Of a stretch of 64,000 bases of DNA, positions 1 through 8,475 are shown piece by piece (within the stretch, counting starts at the first letter, position 1; every line of letters begins with the position of its first letter). The position numbers were made by a program, and so were the translations under genes. The notes under the pieces are model-generated. The model did no database searches. It saw only the letters and a program-made list of their open reading frames with translations, and was not told the DNA's origin. Origin of the DNA: an uncultured Verrucomicrobiota bacterium (GTDB lineage: Bacteria > Verrucomicrobiota > Kiritimatiellia > CAIVKH01); NCBI GenBank assembly GCA_937872895.1, contig CALMUP010000019.1, forward strand, positions 186,001-250,000. Direction: 5' to 3'.

Positions 1-133
1 GGATGGCAAAACTGTTGCCGCCCGCCGGATTCGGATTCAGCCACGCCCGAAAGGCAAACGCCAACACCACCATCCAGACCAGCGATCCACCGACCAGCAT
101 AAATCCCGACATCGACGACAGAAAACGCTTCAT
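1..133 (-). CDS. Small membrane protein, N-terminal fragment
   Basis: A reading frame starts at the ATG read from position 133 and runs off the left edge of the window, giving 44 residues. A GAGGAG ribosome site lies seven bases before the ATG. The peptide opens with MKRFLSSM and one strongly hydrophobic segment (about residues 8-30), followed by a polar stretch with NPNPAGG. It is therefore a membrane-anchored or exported protein whose function cannot be judged from this piece. Confidence 0.6.
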   Translation of the reverse strand, partial: MKRFLSSMSGFMLVGGSLVWMVVLAFAFRAWLNPNPAGGNSFAI

Positions 134-275
134 GATCAACTCCTCACGAGGCCATTACCCTACCATCATCCCACCCAAACACAAGCCGCGAGTTAAACAT
201 TTTATCAAACCGCTTGAAGATGCTTACCCGCAACATCTTGTGCGCACTACACAAGCAGACATCCCTTCCGCCCGC

Positions 276-331
276 CTCTTCGTTTTCCCTCTTCCCTCTT
301 CTGTCTTCTGTCCTCCCTCTTCCGTCTTCAC
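276..331. repeat. Pyrimidine-rich low-complexity tract
   Basis: The spacer between the divergent genes at 133 and 371 contains a stretch built almost only of C and T on the plus strand, with the repeated words CCCTCTT and CTGTCTT. It looks like slipped-strand expansion. It lies about 40 bases upstream of the aminotransferase start and has no recognisable coding content. Confidence 0.6.
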
Positions 332-370
332 CATTGCCCCGCCGCCGCGCTCCCGGCATGATGCGGTCCC

Positions 371-1498
371 ATGTCGAAACTCCCGAACACCGGCACAAGT
401 ATTTTCACCGTGATGTCCGCCCTGGCCGCCGAACACGGCGCGCTGAACCTGTCGCAGGGCTTTCCGAATTTCCCGATCGATCCGCGCCTGCGCGATGCCC
501 TGCAGCGCGCCGCCGCCGGCGACACCCACCAGTACCAGCCGATGCCGGGGCACCGCGGCCTCCGCGAAAAAATCGCCACCCTCATCGCCCGCTCCTACCA
601 GCGCATGCTCGATCCCGACCGCGAGGTGCTGATCACCGCCGGGGCCACCCAGGGACTTTTTTCCGCGATCCAGGCGCTGACCGTTCCCGGCGACGACGTG
701 GTGATGCTCGATCCCTGCTACGACAGCTACGATCCGTCGGTATTGATGGCCGGTGCGCGTCCGGTGCACGTCCCGCTGGATGACCAGTTCCTCCCCGACT
801 GGGACCGCATCGCCGACACCCTCACCGAACGCACCCGCCTCCTGGTCATCAACAACCCGCACAACCCGTCCGGCCGCGTCTGGCGCACCAGCGATTTCGA
901 ACACCTCGCCGCGCTGCTCGCGCGCCACCCGCGCCTGCTGCTCCTCTCCGACGAGGTGTACGAGTTCATCACCTTCGACCAGCCGCACCGGTCGGCCCAC
1001 CAGCATCCCGCCCTGCGCGACCGCAGCATCGTCGTGTCGTCGTTCGGCAAGACCTTCCACATCACCGGCTGGAAGATCGGTTACGTGACCGGCCCCGCCG
1101 CGCTGGTCGCGGAGATCCGCAAGGTGCACCAGTTCGTCGTGTTCTGCGTCAACAGCGTCGCCCAGGCCGCGCTGCACGAGTACCTCGACCTCGTTGACGT
1201 CAACGCGCTCGGCGCGTTCTACCGCGACAAGCGCGACGCGTTCCGCGCCTTGCTCGCCGGCAGCCGCTTCGACCTGTTGCCCAGCGAAGGTTCGTATTTC
1301 CAGGTCGCGCGCTACGGGGCGATCTCCGACGAACCGGACACCGATTTCTGCCGCCGCCTGATTCTCGAGCACGGTGTCGCCACCATCCCGCTGTCGGTGT
1401 TCCATGCCGACGGGCGCGACGACCGGATGATCCGCTTCTGCTTCGCCAAGGACACCGACACCCTCACCCGTGCCGCGGAGCGACTATGCGCGATCTGA
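371..1498 (+). CDS. Methionine/glutamine-type PLP aminotransferase (YbdL-like)
   Basis: A 375-residue fold-type I, class I/II aminotransferase. Visible family marks are NLSQGFPNF near the N-terminus, YQPMPGHRGLREKIA, the substrate/PLP loop NNPHNPSGR, the SDEVYEF segment, and SSFGKTFHITGWKIGY, whose lysine in SFGKTF should form the Schiff base. These match the YbdL/kynurenine-aminotransferase/glutamine transaminase K group, which transaminates methionine, glutamine and aromatic amino acids. The next gene, an omega-amidase, overlaps by 13 bases. This fits the glutamine transaminase-omega-amidase pathway, in which the oxo-amide product is hydrolysed, often during methionine salvage. No strong ribosome site precedes the ATG, so the start is less certain than the function. 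Confidence 0.85.
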   Translation: MSKLPNTGTSIFTVMSALAAEHGALNLSQGFPNFPIDPRLRDALQRAAAGDTHQYQPMPGHRGLREKIATLIARSYQRMLDPDREVLITAGATQGLFSAIQALTVPGDDVVMLDPCYDSYDPSVLMAGARPVHVPLDDQFLPDWDRIADTLTERTRLLVINNPHNPSGRVWRTSDFEHLAALLARHPRLLLLSDEVYEFITFDQPHRSAHQHPALRDRSIVVSSFGKTFHITGWKIGYVTGPAALVAEIRKVHQFVVFCVNSVAQAALHEYLDLVDVNALGAFYRDKRDAFRALLAGSRFDLLPSEGSYFQVARYGAISDEPDTDFCRRLILEHGVATIPLSVFHADGRDDRMIRFCFAKDTDTLTRAAERLCAI

Positions 1499-2289
1499 CC
1501 CTCACCCTCGTCCAGGCCCGCCAGGCCTGGGAAGACAAGGAGGCGAACCTGCGTCGCTACGACACGTTGCTCGCCGGCCTCGGCCCGACCGACCTGATCC
1601 TGCTCCCGGAAATGTTCCACACCGGCTTCTCCTCCGCTGCCGACCGCCTCGCCGATCCGTGGCCGGAAGGTCCGGGCCTCGCCTGGCTGCGCGGCACCGC
1701 CGCGCGCACCGGGGCCGCCGTGTACACCTCGATGATGGCCCGCGCGGACGGACACGCCCGCAACCGCGGCGTATTCGTCGAGCCGGACGGCACCGTGCAC
1801 GTGTACGACAAGCGCAAGACCTTCGGCCTCACCGGCGAGGACCGGATCTTCACCGCCGGCGACCGCGAAACCATCGTCGCGTTCCGCGGCTGGCGCATCC
1901 AGCTCCAGATCTGCTACGACCTGCGTTTCCCGGAAATCGTGCGCAACCGGCTCGAACCCGACGGCACCCCCGCCTACGACCTGCTCCTCTACGTCGCGAA
2001 CTGGCCGGCCCGCCGCGCCCTGCATTGGCGCACGCTGCTGCCGGCGCGGGCCATCGAGAACCAGTGCTGGGTCGCCGCGGTCAACCGCGTCGGGGAGGAT
2101 GGAAACGGACTGGCCTACGCCGGGGATTCGGTGACCATCGATGCGCTCGGACAAGCCGGGTGGTGCGCGGAGCATGAGGAGGTCGTGGTCACGCGGACCT
2201 TGTCGCGTGCGGCGCTGGAGCAGACCCGCGCCGCGTTGCCGTTCCTCAAGGACGCGCTGGATTCGCGCGCGCCTCGCGCAGCGCGGTAA
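1486..2289 (+). CDS. Omega-amidase, nitrilase superfamily (YafV/Nit2-like)
   Basis: A 267-residue carbon-nitrogen hydrolase. The Glu-Lys-Cys triad of nitrilases is recognisable: Glu in LLPEMFHTGF, Lys in VYDKRKTF, and Cys in QICYDLRFPE. The sequence FHTGFS and the cysteine loop CYDLRFPE are typical of omega-amidases, which convert 2-oxoglutaramate or 2-oxosuccinamate to the oxo-acid and ammonia. Its start overlaps the end of the aminotransferase by 13 bases, so the two are probably translationally coupled and work in sequence. The 3' end runs 44 bases into the convergent rhodanese gene. Confidence 0.87.
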   Translation: MRDLTLTLVQARQAWEDKEANLRRYDTLLAGLGPTDLILLPEMFHTGFSSAADRLADPWPEGPGLAWLRGTAARTGAAVYTSMMARADGHARNRGVFVEPDGTVHVYDKRKTFGLTGEDRIFTAGDRETIVAFRGWRIQLQICYDLRFPEIVRNRLEPDGTPAYDLLLYVANWPARRALHWRTLLPARAIENQCWVAAVNRVGEDGNGLAYAGDSVTIDALGQAGWCAEHEEVVVTRTLSRAALEQTRAALPFLKDALDSRAPRAAR

Positions 2290-2623
2290 AGCCGCCGCCG
2301 TTCACGACGTTCGTGTAGCCGCGCGCCAGCAACGCATCCAGTGCGATGCCCGAGCGGCGTCCGGTCCGGCAATACACCACCACGGCCCGGCCCTTGTCCT
2401 CCCCGATCAGCGCCACCAGCGCATCGGTCTGTTCGTACGGGATGTTCACCGCGCCGTCGAGATGTCCGGCCTTGAACTCCCCATGGGTGCGCGTATCAAT
2501 CAGCAGTGCGCCCTCGCGGATCGCCTCCCACGCCACCCCGGTCGGATCCCCGGCCCAGATCTTCCCGCGCACCGCCACCAAGGCCATCAACACAAACCCC
2601 GCGAACAATAGATGCTTGCTCAT
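2246..2623 (-). CDS. Exported rhodanese-domain protein
   Basis: A 125-residue protein with a hydrophobic N-terminal leader (MSKHLLFAGFVLMALVAV), then a single rhodanese fold containing LIDTRTHGEFKAGHL and the active-site loop VVYCRTGRRSG, whose cysteine would carry the persulfide. The leader suggests periplasmic or membrane-tethered sulfur transfer, but the physiological partner is unknown. It faces and overlaps the omega-amidase by 44 bases. The RAYT element begins just upstream of its start. Confidence 0.8.
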   Translation of the reverse strand: MSKHLLFAGFVLMALVAVRGKIWAGDPTGVAWEAIREGALLIDTRTHGEFKAGHLDGAVNIPYEQTDALVALIGEDKGRAVVVYCRTGRRSGIALDALLARGYTNVVNGGGFTALREARANPARP

Positions 2624-2669
2624 AGGAAAAACCTACTCCACCCCCACCGATCCCGCAAGCCTCCCGCAC

Positions 2670-2699
2670 AAAAAGGGGTCAAACCTATAATTTTCTCAT
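2670..2699 (+). repeat. Left inverted repeat of RAYT element, with hairpin
   Basis: Thirty bases beginning AAAAAGGGGTCAAACCTATA match the reverse complement of 3647-3676 at 29 of 30 positions. The inner end continues into a perfect small hairpin, TTCTCAT-TGT-ATGAGAA (2693-2709). Tyrosine HUH transposases of the IS200/REP group recognise such hairpins next to short guide sequences. The pair most likely marks the ends of the unit that carries the transposase gene. Confidence 0.8.
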
Positions 2700-2734
2700 T
2701 GTATGAGAACCGTTTCGCTAGCATGGTGAGGACC

Positions 2735-3661
2735 ATGCCTAGAAAATCACGCATTGAGTATCCCGGGGCCGTTTACCACATCTTCAGTCGCGGCAACTAC
2801 AGGAAGGCTCTCTTTGATGTTCCCGGTAGTGGCGCATCGTTTGAGAGCACCATGTTCGAGGCCGCGGAGCGGTTTCGCTGGCGCATCCTTGCCTACACCA
2901 TCATGAGCAACCATTACCACATGGCCCTGGAAACACCGGAGGCAAATCTGACCGCGGGCATGCAGTGGCTGCAGAGCACCTTTGCCATGCGCTTCAACCG
3001 ATTCCACGACGAACGGGGGCATGTGTTCCAAGGTCGTTACAAGGCTATTCTTGTCGAAGCGGGCCGTCCTTTGCTCGGTCTGATCAACTACATTCACCTG
3101 AACCCGGTACGTGCAGGCCTGTGCACGATCGAAACGCTCCGCCGGCGACCACTCTCCAGTTATTTCCACTACTGGAGAAAGGATGATCCCGCATGCCTGT
3201 GTCGGGAGGCCGTGTTGACGTTGGCTGAGTTGCCGAATACCACGGCGGGAATGCAAGCCTACGAAACCCTTCTCGCATCACGCGATGAAGCCAACCCCAG
3301 GAAACGTGCGGAGTTGCATGCCCTCTATCAGCGTGGTTGGTTCCTCGGCTCCAAGGAGTCGAAGCGCCAATTGGTGCGGGACCTGACCGCGATAGACCCG
3401 CGCACCGCATGGACCGGGCGCGAGCGAAGGGAAATGAACGAAGAAGCGTGGGACCTCATCGTTCAGAAGGAAATGCGCCGGCTGAAAAAAACCGAGGCGG
3501 ATATTCAGCGAGACCCGAAGGGTGCTCCGTGGAAAGCAACCGTCGCCGCCGTGTTGCGGCATCTTCACAACGCTAGCAATCCCTGGATTGCCCAACGATT
3601 AAACATGGGGCATCCCACGCGGGTCAGCATGGCCACCAGCAAGGCGATGAGAATATTATAG
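2735..3661 (+). CDS. REP-associated tyrosine transposase (RAYT/IS200-like)
   Basis: The start at 2735 gives a 308-residue protein and has a GAGG ribosome site. The Y1 transposase domain fills the first half: PRKSRIEYPGAVYHIFSRGN, then the HUH metal motif in MSNHYHMALETP, and LGLINYIHLNPVRAGL, which is the typical segment after the catalytic tyrosine region. The C-terminal half is the longer charged extension found in RAYT proteins. These proteins cut and join single-stranded DNA at REP hairpins. The last codons and stop lie inside the right inverted repeat. REP-like hairpins in the sulfate region (36.5, 37.4 kb) and at 50.4 kb may be its non-autonomous relatives, though their sequence differs from these ends. 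Confidence 0.9.
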   Translation: MPRKSRIEYPGAVYHIFSRGNYRKALFDVPGSGASFESTMFEAAERFRWRILAYTIMSNHYHMALETPEANLTAGMQWLQSTFAMRFNRFHDERGHVFQGRYKAILVEAGRPLLGLINYIHLNPVRAGLCTIETLRRRPLSSYFHYWRKDDPACLCREAVLTLAELPNTTAGMQAYETLLASRDEANPRKRAELHALYQRGWFLGSKESKRQLVRDLTAIDPRTAWTGRERREMNEEAWDLIVQKEMRRLKKTEADIQRDPKGAPWKATVAAVLRHLHNASNPWIAQRLNMGHPTRVSMATSKAMRIL

Positions 3662-3676
3662 GTTTGACCCCTTTTT
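3647..3676 (-). repeat. Right inverted repeat of RAYT element
   Basis: Mirror copy of the left repeat with one mismatch in thirty. It contains the last four codons and the stop of the transposase gene, so the gene and its right end are physically fused. It lies five bases from the end of the neighbouring ABC exporter gene without disrupting it. Confidence 0.8.
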
Positions 3677-3680
3677 GGGA

Positions 3681-5489
3681 TCAGGCACCCGCCGGGTGGT
3701 GCGAGAGCAGGTCGTAGAGGCGCTTGTAGTAGCCGTCGGCGGCCATGAGGGCGGCGTGCGGGCCCTGCTCGACGATCTCGCCGTGGCGCATGACCTGGAT
3801 CCGGTCGACGTGGCGGATGGTGGACAGGCGGTGGGCGATGACGATGCTGGTGCGGTTCTTCATCAGTTTCTTGAGCGCGTCCTGGATCAACCACTCGGTC
3901 TCGGTGTCGACGTTGGCGGTGGCCTCGTCGAGGATGAGCAGGATGTCCGGGTCCTGGGCGATGGCCCGGGCGAGGGCGAGCAACTGCTTCTGGCCGGTGG
4001 ACAGGCCCGCTCCGCGTTCGCGCAGGACCTCGTCGTAGCCGCCCGGCCGCCGCTCGATGAAAGTATGCGCGTTGACGTACTTCGCCGCGGCGACGACCTG
4101 CTCGCGGGTGATGGCAGGATTGAACAGGCGGATGTTGTCCTCGATGCTGGCCGAGAACACGAACGGATCCTGCAGCACGATGCCGATGCGCCGCCGCAGG
4201 TCACTCTGCCGGTAGTCGCGCACATCCCGCCCGTCCACCCGCACCACGCCGCGCTGCACATCGTAGAAGCGCGAGACGAGGCTGATGATCGAGGACTTGC
4301 CCGCGCCGGTGGCCCCGACGATCGCCACCGATTCGCCCGGGGTGATGCGCAGGTCAATGTCCTTGAGCACCCACTGCTCGTCGTTGTAGGCGAACCACAC
4401 ACGCTCGAAGGCGACCTCGCCGCGGAAGGATTCGAGCAGGGCCGGGCGCTCCGGATCGACCACCTCCTCGGGTACGTCGAGCAGATCAAACACGCGTTCG
4501 GCCGAGGCCATGGCCGACTGCAACAGGTTGGACTTCTCGGAGAGGTCCTCGAGCGGTCGGAAGAAATCGCGCAGGTAGGCCAGGTAGGCGATCAGCACTC
4601 CGATGGTGATGACGCCGTCGCCCGCCAGAAGCGCGAAGCCGCCGATGATCAGCACCAGCGAGAGGGTCAGGGCGTTGAGGATTTCCGTGGCCGGGAAGGA
4701 GTAGCTGAACCAGGCGACGGATCGCAGCAACGCCTCGCGCAACCGATGGTTGTAGTCGGCAAACCGGCCGCGCGTGTGCTCCTCGCGGTTGAACAACTGG
4801 ATGGTCAGCATGCCGGTGATCATTTCCTGCAGGAATGCGTTCATCGCCGAGGTCCGTTTGCGGACCTCGCGGTGCGCCCGCCGCACCTTGACATTCAGGA
4901 AAACGAGCAGGCCGAGCAATGCCGGGAACAGGACGATCAGGATCAGGGCGAGCCGCGGGCTCAGGTAGATCATGTAGCCGAGGATGCCGATGATGGTGAA
5001 GACATCGGCGGCGAGGCCGACGATGCCGTCGGTCAGCAGGCGCTGGATCGCATCGACGTCCGACCCGACACGGGTCATCAGGCGGCCGACCGGGTTGCGG
5101 TCGAAGTAGCGCAACGGCAGGCGCATGATCTTGCCGAAGATGTCGGCGCGCATGTCGTAGATGATGCGCTGGCCGATCCAGGTCATCACGTAGCCATGCA
5201 GGAACCGCAGGATGAAGACCAGCAGGGAGATGACCAGGAAGATCCAGGCGAGCCCGGTCAGTCCGTCGATCCGCTCGGCGGCGGGCAGCGCCACGGCGGG
5301 GGCCATGTACCGGTCGATCGCCTGCTTGACCAGCAGCGGCAGGCTGTTCATGAGCAGCGACATCGGGATCACCAGCGCAAAGGCGATCAGCATGCGCCGC
5401 CGATACGGGCGCACATACTGCACCATACGCCGCAACAACCGCCGGTCGAACAGGCGGCCGGGCACGTCGGACTCGACATGGTCCATCAT
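3681..5489 (-). CDS. Heterodimeric ABC exporter subunit, catalytic-type (MdlB/YheH-like)
   Basis: A 602-residue half-transporter: six membrane helices (about residues 30-320) fused to an ATPase domain. Walker A is GATGAGKSS (about 392), the signature is LSTGQKQ (about 496) instead of LSGGQ, Walker B is ILLILDEA with the catalytic Glu, and the switch is IAHRLST. The upstream gene encodes the partner and overlaps by four bases. The altered signature here and the altered Walker B there fall on the same composite ATP site, as in BmrCD, MdlAB and TM287/288. Exported substrate (drug or lipid) cannot be predicted. Confidence 0.88.
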   Translation of the reverse strand: MMDHVESDVPGRLFDRRLLRRMVQYVRPYRRRMLIAFALVIPMSLLMNSLPLLVKQAIDRYMAPAVALPAAERIDGLTGLAWIFLVISLLVFILRFLHGYVMTWIGQRIIYDMRADIFGKIMRLPLRYFDRNPVGRLMTRVGSDVDAIQRLLTDGIVGLAADVFTIIGILGYMIYLSPRLALILIVLFPALLGLLVFLNVKVRRAHREVRKRTSAMNAFLQEMITGMLTIQLFNREEHTRGRFADYNHRLREALLRSVAWFSYSFPATEILNALTLSLVLIIGGFALLAGDGVITIGVLIAYLAYLRDFFRPLEDLSEKSNLLQSAMASAERVFDLLDVPEEVVDPERPALLESFRGEVAFERVWFAYNDEQWVLKDIDLRITPGESVAIVGATGAGKSSIISLVSRFYDVQRGVVRVDGRDVRDYRQSDLRRRIGIVLQDPFVFSASIEDNIRLFNPAITREQVVAAAKYVNAHTFIERRPGGYDEVLRERGAGLSTGQKQLLALARAIAQDPDILLILDEATANVDTETEWLIQDALKKLMKNRTSIVIAHRLSTIRHVDRIQVMRHGEIVEQGPHAALMAADGYYKRLYDLLSHHPAGA

Positions 5490-7252
5490 GGCGCGTCGCC
5501 CTCCAGCCGCGCCTCAAGGCGTTGCATCTCGTCCTGCTCGCGGTAGTAGCCCGGACGCGCGGCCAGTTCGGCGTGCGAACCGTCCTGGGTGATGCGGCCG
5601 TCCTCGACGACGAGGATGCGGTCGCAGTGCTTCAACGTGGAGACGCGGTGGCTAACCAGGATCGCGGTGCGCTGGCGCAGCACCGGCAGCAGTCCGGCGA
5701 GGATGCGGGCCTCGGTCTGGGTGTCGACGGCGGAGAACACGTCATCGAGGATCAGCACGACCGGGTCGAGGGCAAGGGCGCGGCTGATCGCGGTGCGCTG
5801 GCGCTGCCCGCCGGACAGGGTCACGCCGCGCTCGCCCAGCATCGTCCCGAATTTCAGCGGGAACCGTTCCACATCCTCGCGCAGGTGGGCGATGCCGGCC
5901 GCCCACAGCACCTTCTCCTCGCGGGCGCCGTCGTCCGGCGCGGTTTCGAGCCCGAAGGCGATGTTGTTGGCGAGGGTGTCGGAAAACAGGAAAGCCTCCT
6001 GCGGGGCGAGGCCGATGCGCTGACGGAGCACCGACAGCGGGAAGGCCTTGATGTCGTGGCCGCCGAAGGTGATGCGGCCCTCGGCGGGATCGATCAGGCG
6101 ACAGAGCAGCGAGATCAGCAGGGTCTTGCCGCTGCCGGTCGGCCCGGTAATGCCGAGCACCTGGCCGGCGGGAACGGCGAGATCGATGTCACGGAGCAGG
6201 TCGCGGCCGCCGGCCGCGTAGCGCACGCCGGCCATCCGGATCTCGCCGGGCACGAGGTGCAGGCGCGGGTCGGTCAGCACGCCGTCGCGGATGTCCGGCC
6301 GCGCATCGAAGATCGTCCGCACGCGCCGCCAGCTGGCGATGCCGCGCTGGAACAGGTTGCTCGTCCAGCCCAGTGCGAGCATCGGCCAGTGCAGGATGAC
6401 CAGGTACTGGTTGAACTTCACGAAGTCGCCGAGGCTGAGCGACCCCTCGACCACCCGCCGCCCGCCGGCGAGCAGCAGCAGCAGCGTGCCCATGCTGAAC
6501 ATGAACACCATGAACGGCCAGACCGGCTCCTCGACGCGGGTCAGCCGCATGTTCAGCCGGATGAACGTCTCGTTCAGGGCGCGGAAACGGTCCTTCATCC
6601 GCTCCTCGATGCCGAAGCCCTTGACGGTGCGGAAGCCGCCGAAGTTCTCCTGGCAGAAGTTCGAGATGGTGGAGAACTGCTCCTGCACCTCGTCGTAGCG
6701 GGAGCGGATCATCCGGATCAGGATGAAGAAGACGATGCTGATGACCGGGATGATGGCCATGACGACGAGGGCGAGGCCGGCGTCGAGGGAGAACATGATG
6801 CCGAAGGCGACGGGGAATCCAATCACGATGCGCGATCCCTGGAGCAGGCCCTGGCCAATCATGTCCTTCACCGAAAACAGGTCGGACGACATCTTGGTCA
6901 TGATGTCGCCGGTGCGCTCGCGCTGGTAGAACCCGTGGTCCATCCGGGTCAGGTGCGCGAACACGTCGCGGCGCAGGTCGTGCTCCACCCGCTGGGCGAG
7001 GCCGAGCAGGATGCGCCGCATGAAGATCGAGAACAGCGAGGCGAGCAGCGACACCCCGAGCAGCAGCCCGGTCATCCGCAGCAAGCCGGACCGGTCGAGC
7101 GTGCCCTGCTCCATCGCATCGACGATGTCGCCGAGCACCTGCGGCGCATACATGGTGGCGGCGATCGCCGCGATCACGCTGAAAAATCCAGCCACCGCCG
7201 ACCGCGAGTAGCGGAGGACGTAGCGGTACAGGGGCGTGGTCGGTTCGTTCAT
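5486..7252 (-). CDS. Heterodimeric ABC exporter subunit, degenerate Walker B (MdlA/YheI-like)
   Basis: Starting at MNEPTTPLYR gives 588 residues: six membrane helices, then an ATPase domain with Walker A GPTGSGKT (about 370), canonical signature LSGGQRQR (about 479) and Walker B VVLILDDVFSAVD, in which the catalytic Glu is Asp. That substitution marks the degenerate-site subunit of heterodimeric exporters. The reading frame stays open far upstream, but that extension is antisense to the next gene and has no exporter similarity. An ATG five codons earlier (7267) is an alternative start. Confidence 0.88.
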   Translation of the reverse strand: MNEPTTPLYRYVLRYSRSAVAGFFSVIAAIAATMYAPQVLGDIVDAMEQGTLDRSGLLRMTGLLLGVSLLASLFSIFMRRILLGLAQRVEHDLRRDVFAHLTRMDHGFYQRERTGDIMTKMSSDLFSVKDMIGQGLLQGSRIVIGFPVAFGIMFSLDAGLALVVMAIIPVISIVFFILIRMIRSRYDEVQEQFSTISNFCQENFGGFRTVKGFGIEERMKDRFRALNETFIRLNMRLTRVEEPVWPFMVFMFSMGTLLLLLAGGRRVVEGSLSLGDFVKFNQYLVILHWPMLALGWTSNLFQRGIASWRRVRTIFDARPDIRDGVLTDPRLHLVPGEIRMAGVRYAAGGRDLLRDIDLAVPAGQVLGITGPTGSGKTLLISLLCRLIDPAEGRITFGGHDIKAFPLSVLRQRIGLAPQEAFLFSDTLANNIAFGLETAPDDGAREEKVLWAAGIAHLREDVERFPLKFGTMLGERGVTLSGGQRQRTAISRALALDPVVLILDDVFSAVDTQTEARILAGLLPVLRQRTAILVSHRVSTLKHCDRILVVEDGRITQDGSHAELAARPGYYREQDEMQRLEARLEGDAP

Positions 7253-7387
7253 GGGTCCGCATACCATGGACCAAAAAGGCGTGTTTCGCAACGCCGCGTT
7301 CCGTGATTCCAGACCACCGATGCCGGCAGGTCGGCTGGCCGATTGTAAATCACCCGGGTTGGATGTAGGATGGTTCGAGCGGTTATC

Positions 7388-8080
7388 ATGACGGACTCCA
7401 CCCTCCATATCGGCATCTACAGCATCCCCGAGGCGGCGCAGCTCACCGGGCTGGGCGAAAGCCGGGTGCGGCGCTGGCTGACCGGCTATTCCTACGTCGC
7501 GGCCGGGGCGAAGCGGAAGGCGCAGCCGGTGTGGTCGGGCCAACTGGCACCGGTCCGCGGCCGCCGCGCGGTGTCGTTCCGCGACCTGATCGAGATGAAG
7601 TTCGTCGATGCCTTCCTGCGCGCCGGCGTGTCGTGGAAGACCATCCGCGATGTCCAGGAACTGGCGCGGGGGCAGTTCCATTTCGACCATCCGTTCTCGA
7701 CCAACCGGTTCCGCAACGACGGCCGCCACCTGGTGATGACCGTGTTACAGGGCGACCACCAGGCCAGCCTGTTCGACCTGGCCACGCGCCAGCAGTCGTT
7801 CCTCGAGGCGGCGGATCCCTTCCGCGAGGAACTGGAGATGAACGAGCACGACGCGGTGTGCCGCTGGTGGCCGATGGGACGGCAACGGTATGTGGTGCTG
7901 GACCCGACGCGCATGGGCGGCCGCCCGATCGCCGCGCGGTCCGGCGTGCCGGTGGCCGTGCTGGTTGGCGCGGCCGCGGCGGGCCTGGCCCCGGAGGACG
8001 TCGCCGCGACGTATGACTGCCAGATCGAGGAAGTAACCGACGCGCTGGCCTTCGCCGCGCCGGCGGAGGTGGCGCCGTGA
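7388..8080 (+). CDS. VapB45-like antitoxin (HTH plus DUF433)
   Basis: A protein of about 230 residues. Its N-terminus reads IYSIPEAAQLTGLGESRVRRW, a MerR-like helix-turn-helix that should bind its own promoter. The middle part (SFRDLIEMKFVDAFLRAGVSWKTIRD) and the C-terminal DUF433-like segment (GGRPIAARSGVPVAVL, then GLAPEDVAATYDC) are typical of VapB45 antitoxins. The start is ambiguous: an in-frame ATG at 7370 would add six residues. The stop overlaps the toxin start by four bases (GTGA). Confidence 0.75.
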   Translation: MTDSTLHIGIYSIPEAAQLTGLGESRVRRWLTGYSYVAAGAKRKAQPVWSGQLAPVRGRRAVSFRDLIEMKFVDAFLRAGVSWKTIRDVQELARGQFHFDHPFSTNRFRNDGRHLVMTVLQGDHQASLFDLATRQQSFLEAADPFREELEMNEHDAVCRWWPMGRQRYVVLDPTRMGGRPIAARSGVPVAVLVGAAAAGLAPEDVAATYDCQIEEVTDALAFAAPAEVAP

Positions 8081-8475
8081 ACCTGCTGCTCGACGCCTCG
8101 CTGCCGCCGCGGATCGCCCGCGCCCTGCACCAGTTGAGTACACCAGCCCACCGGGTGGACCATGTGCGCGACGCACTGGGCAATGACGCCTCGGACCAGC
8201 ATGTCGCCGACTTCCTGCGTGACCACGATACGACCGCGCTGGTCGGCATCGACCTCGGCATCACCGAGACGCCGCACCGCCTCGAAGCCCTCGCCGCGCT
8301 CGGCGGGCGCATCGCCCTGCTCCACCACGACTGGCTCACCCTCCCGCCGTGGGACCAGGCCTGGCAACTCGCCGCGGTCCTGCCCGCGCTGTTCCGCAAG
8401 CTGGAGCGCACGCCGCCCCCGTTTGTCCTGCTCACGCCTCGTCCCGTTCAGGGCCGCATCCGGAAGGTCGCATGA
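8077..8475 (+). CDS. VapC45-like PIN-domain toxin
   Basis: A 132-residue protein opening MNLLLDASLPPRIARALHQL, the hallmark of the DUF5615/VapC45 PIN-like family (D near residue 6, PPRIARAL). It continues with VDHVRDALGNDASDQHVADF and VGIDLGITETPHR, where the second set of acidic residues should lie. These proteins are presumed metal-dependent RNases held inactive by the adjacent HTH/DUF433 antitoxin. The GTG start overlaps the antitoxin stop, and its own stop overlaps the start of the next gene (ATGA), so three genes form one tightly coupled transcript. Confidence 0.75.
   Translation: MNLLLDASLPPRIARALHQLSTPAHRVDHVRDALGNDASDQHVADFLRDHDTTALVGIDLGITETPHRLEALAALGGRIALLHHDWLTLPPWDQAWQLAAVLPALFRKLERTPPPFVLLTPRPVQGRIRKVA

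Noticed and set aside
134-370. tRNA or small RNA gene in the first spacer
   Set aside because: No cloverleaf or other fold was found; the spacer is mostly a CT-rich tract. The same negative result holds for the other spacers.
3675-5546. Long open plus-strand frame of 623 codons opposite the ABC exporter
   Set aside because: It is the antisense shadow of a GC-rich gene with clear Walker motifs; its translation is compositionally odd (Gln, Asp, His, Val) with no domain.
5522-7306. Long open plus-strand frame of 594 codons opposite the second ABC subunit
   Set aside because: Same reason: mirror of a certain gene, low-complexity composition, no ribosome site or family match.
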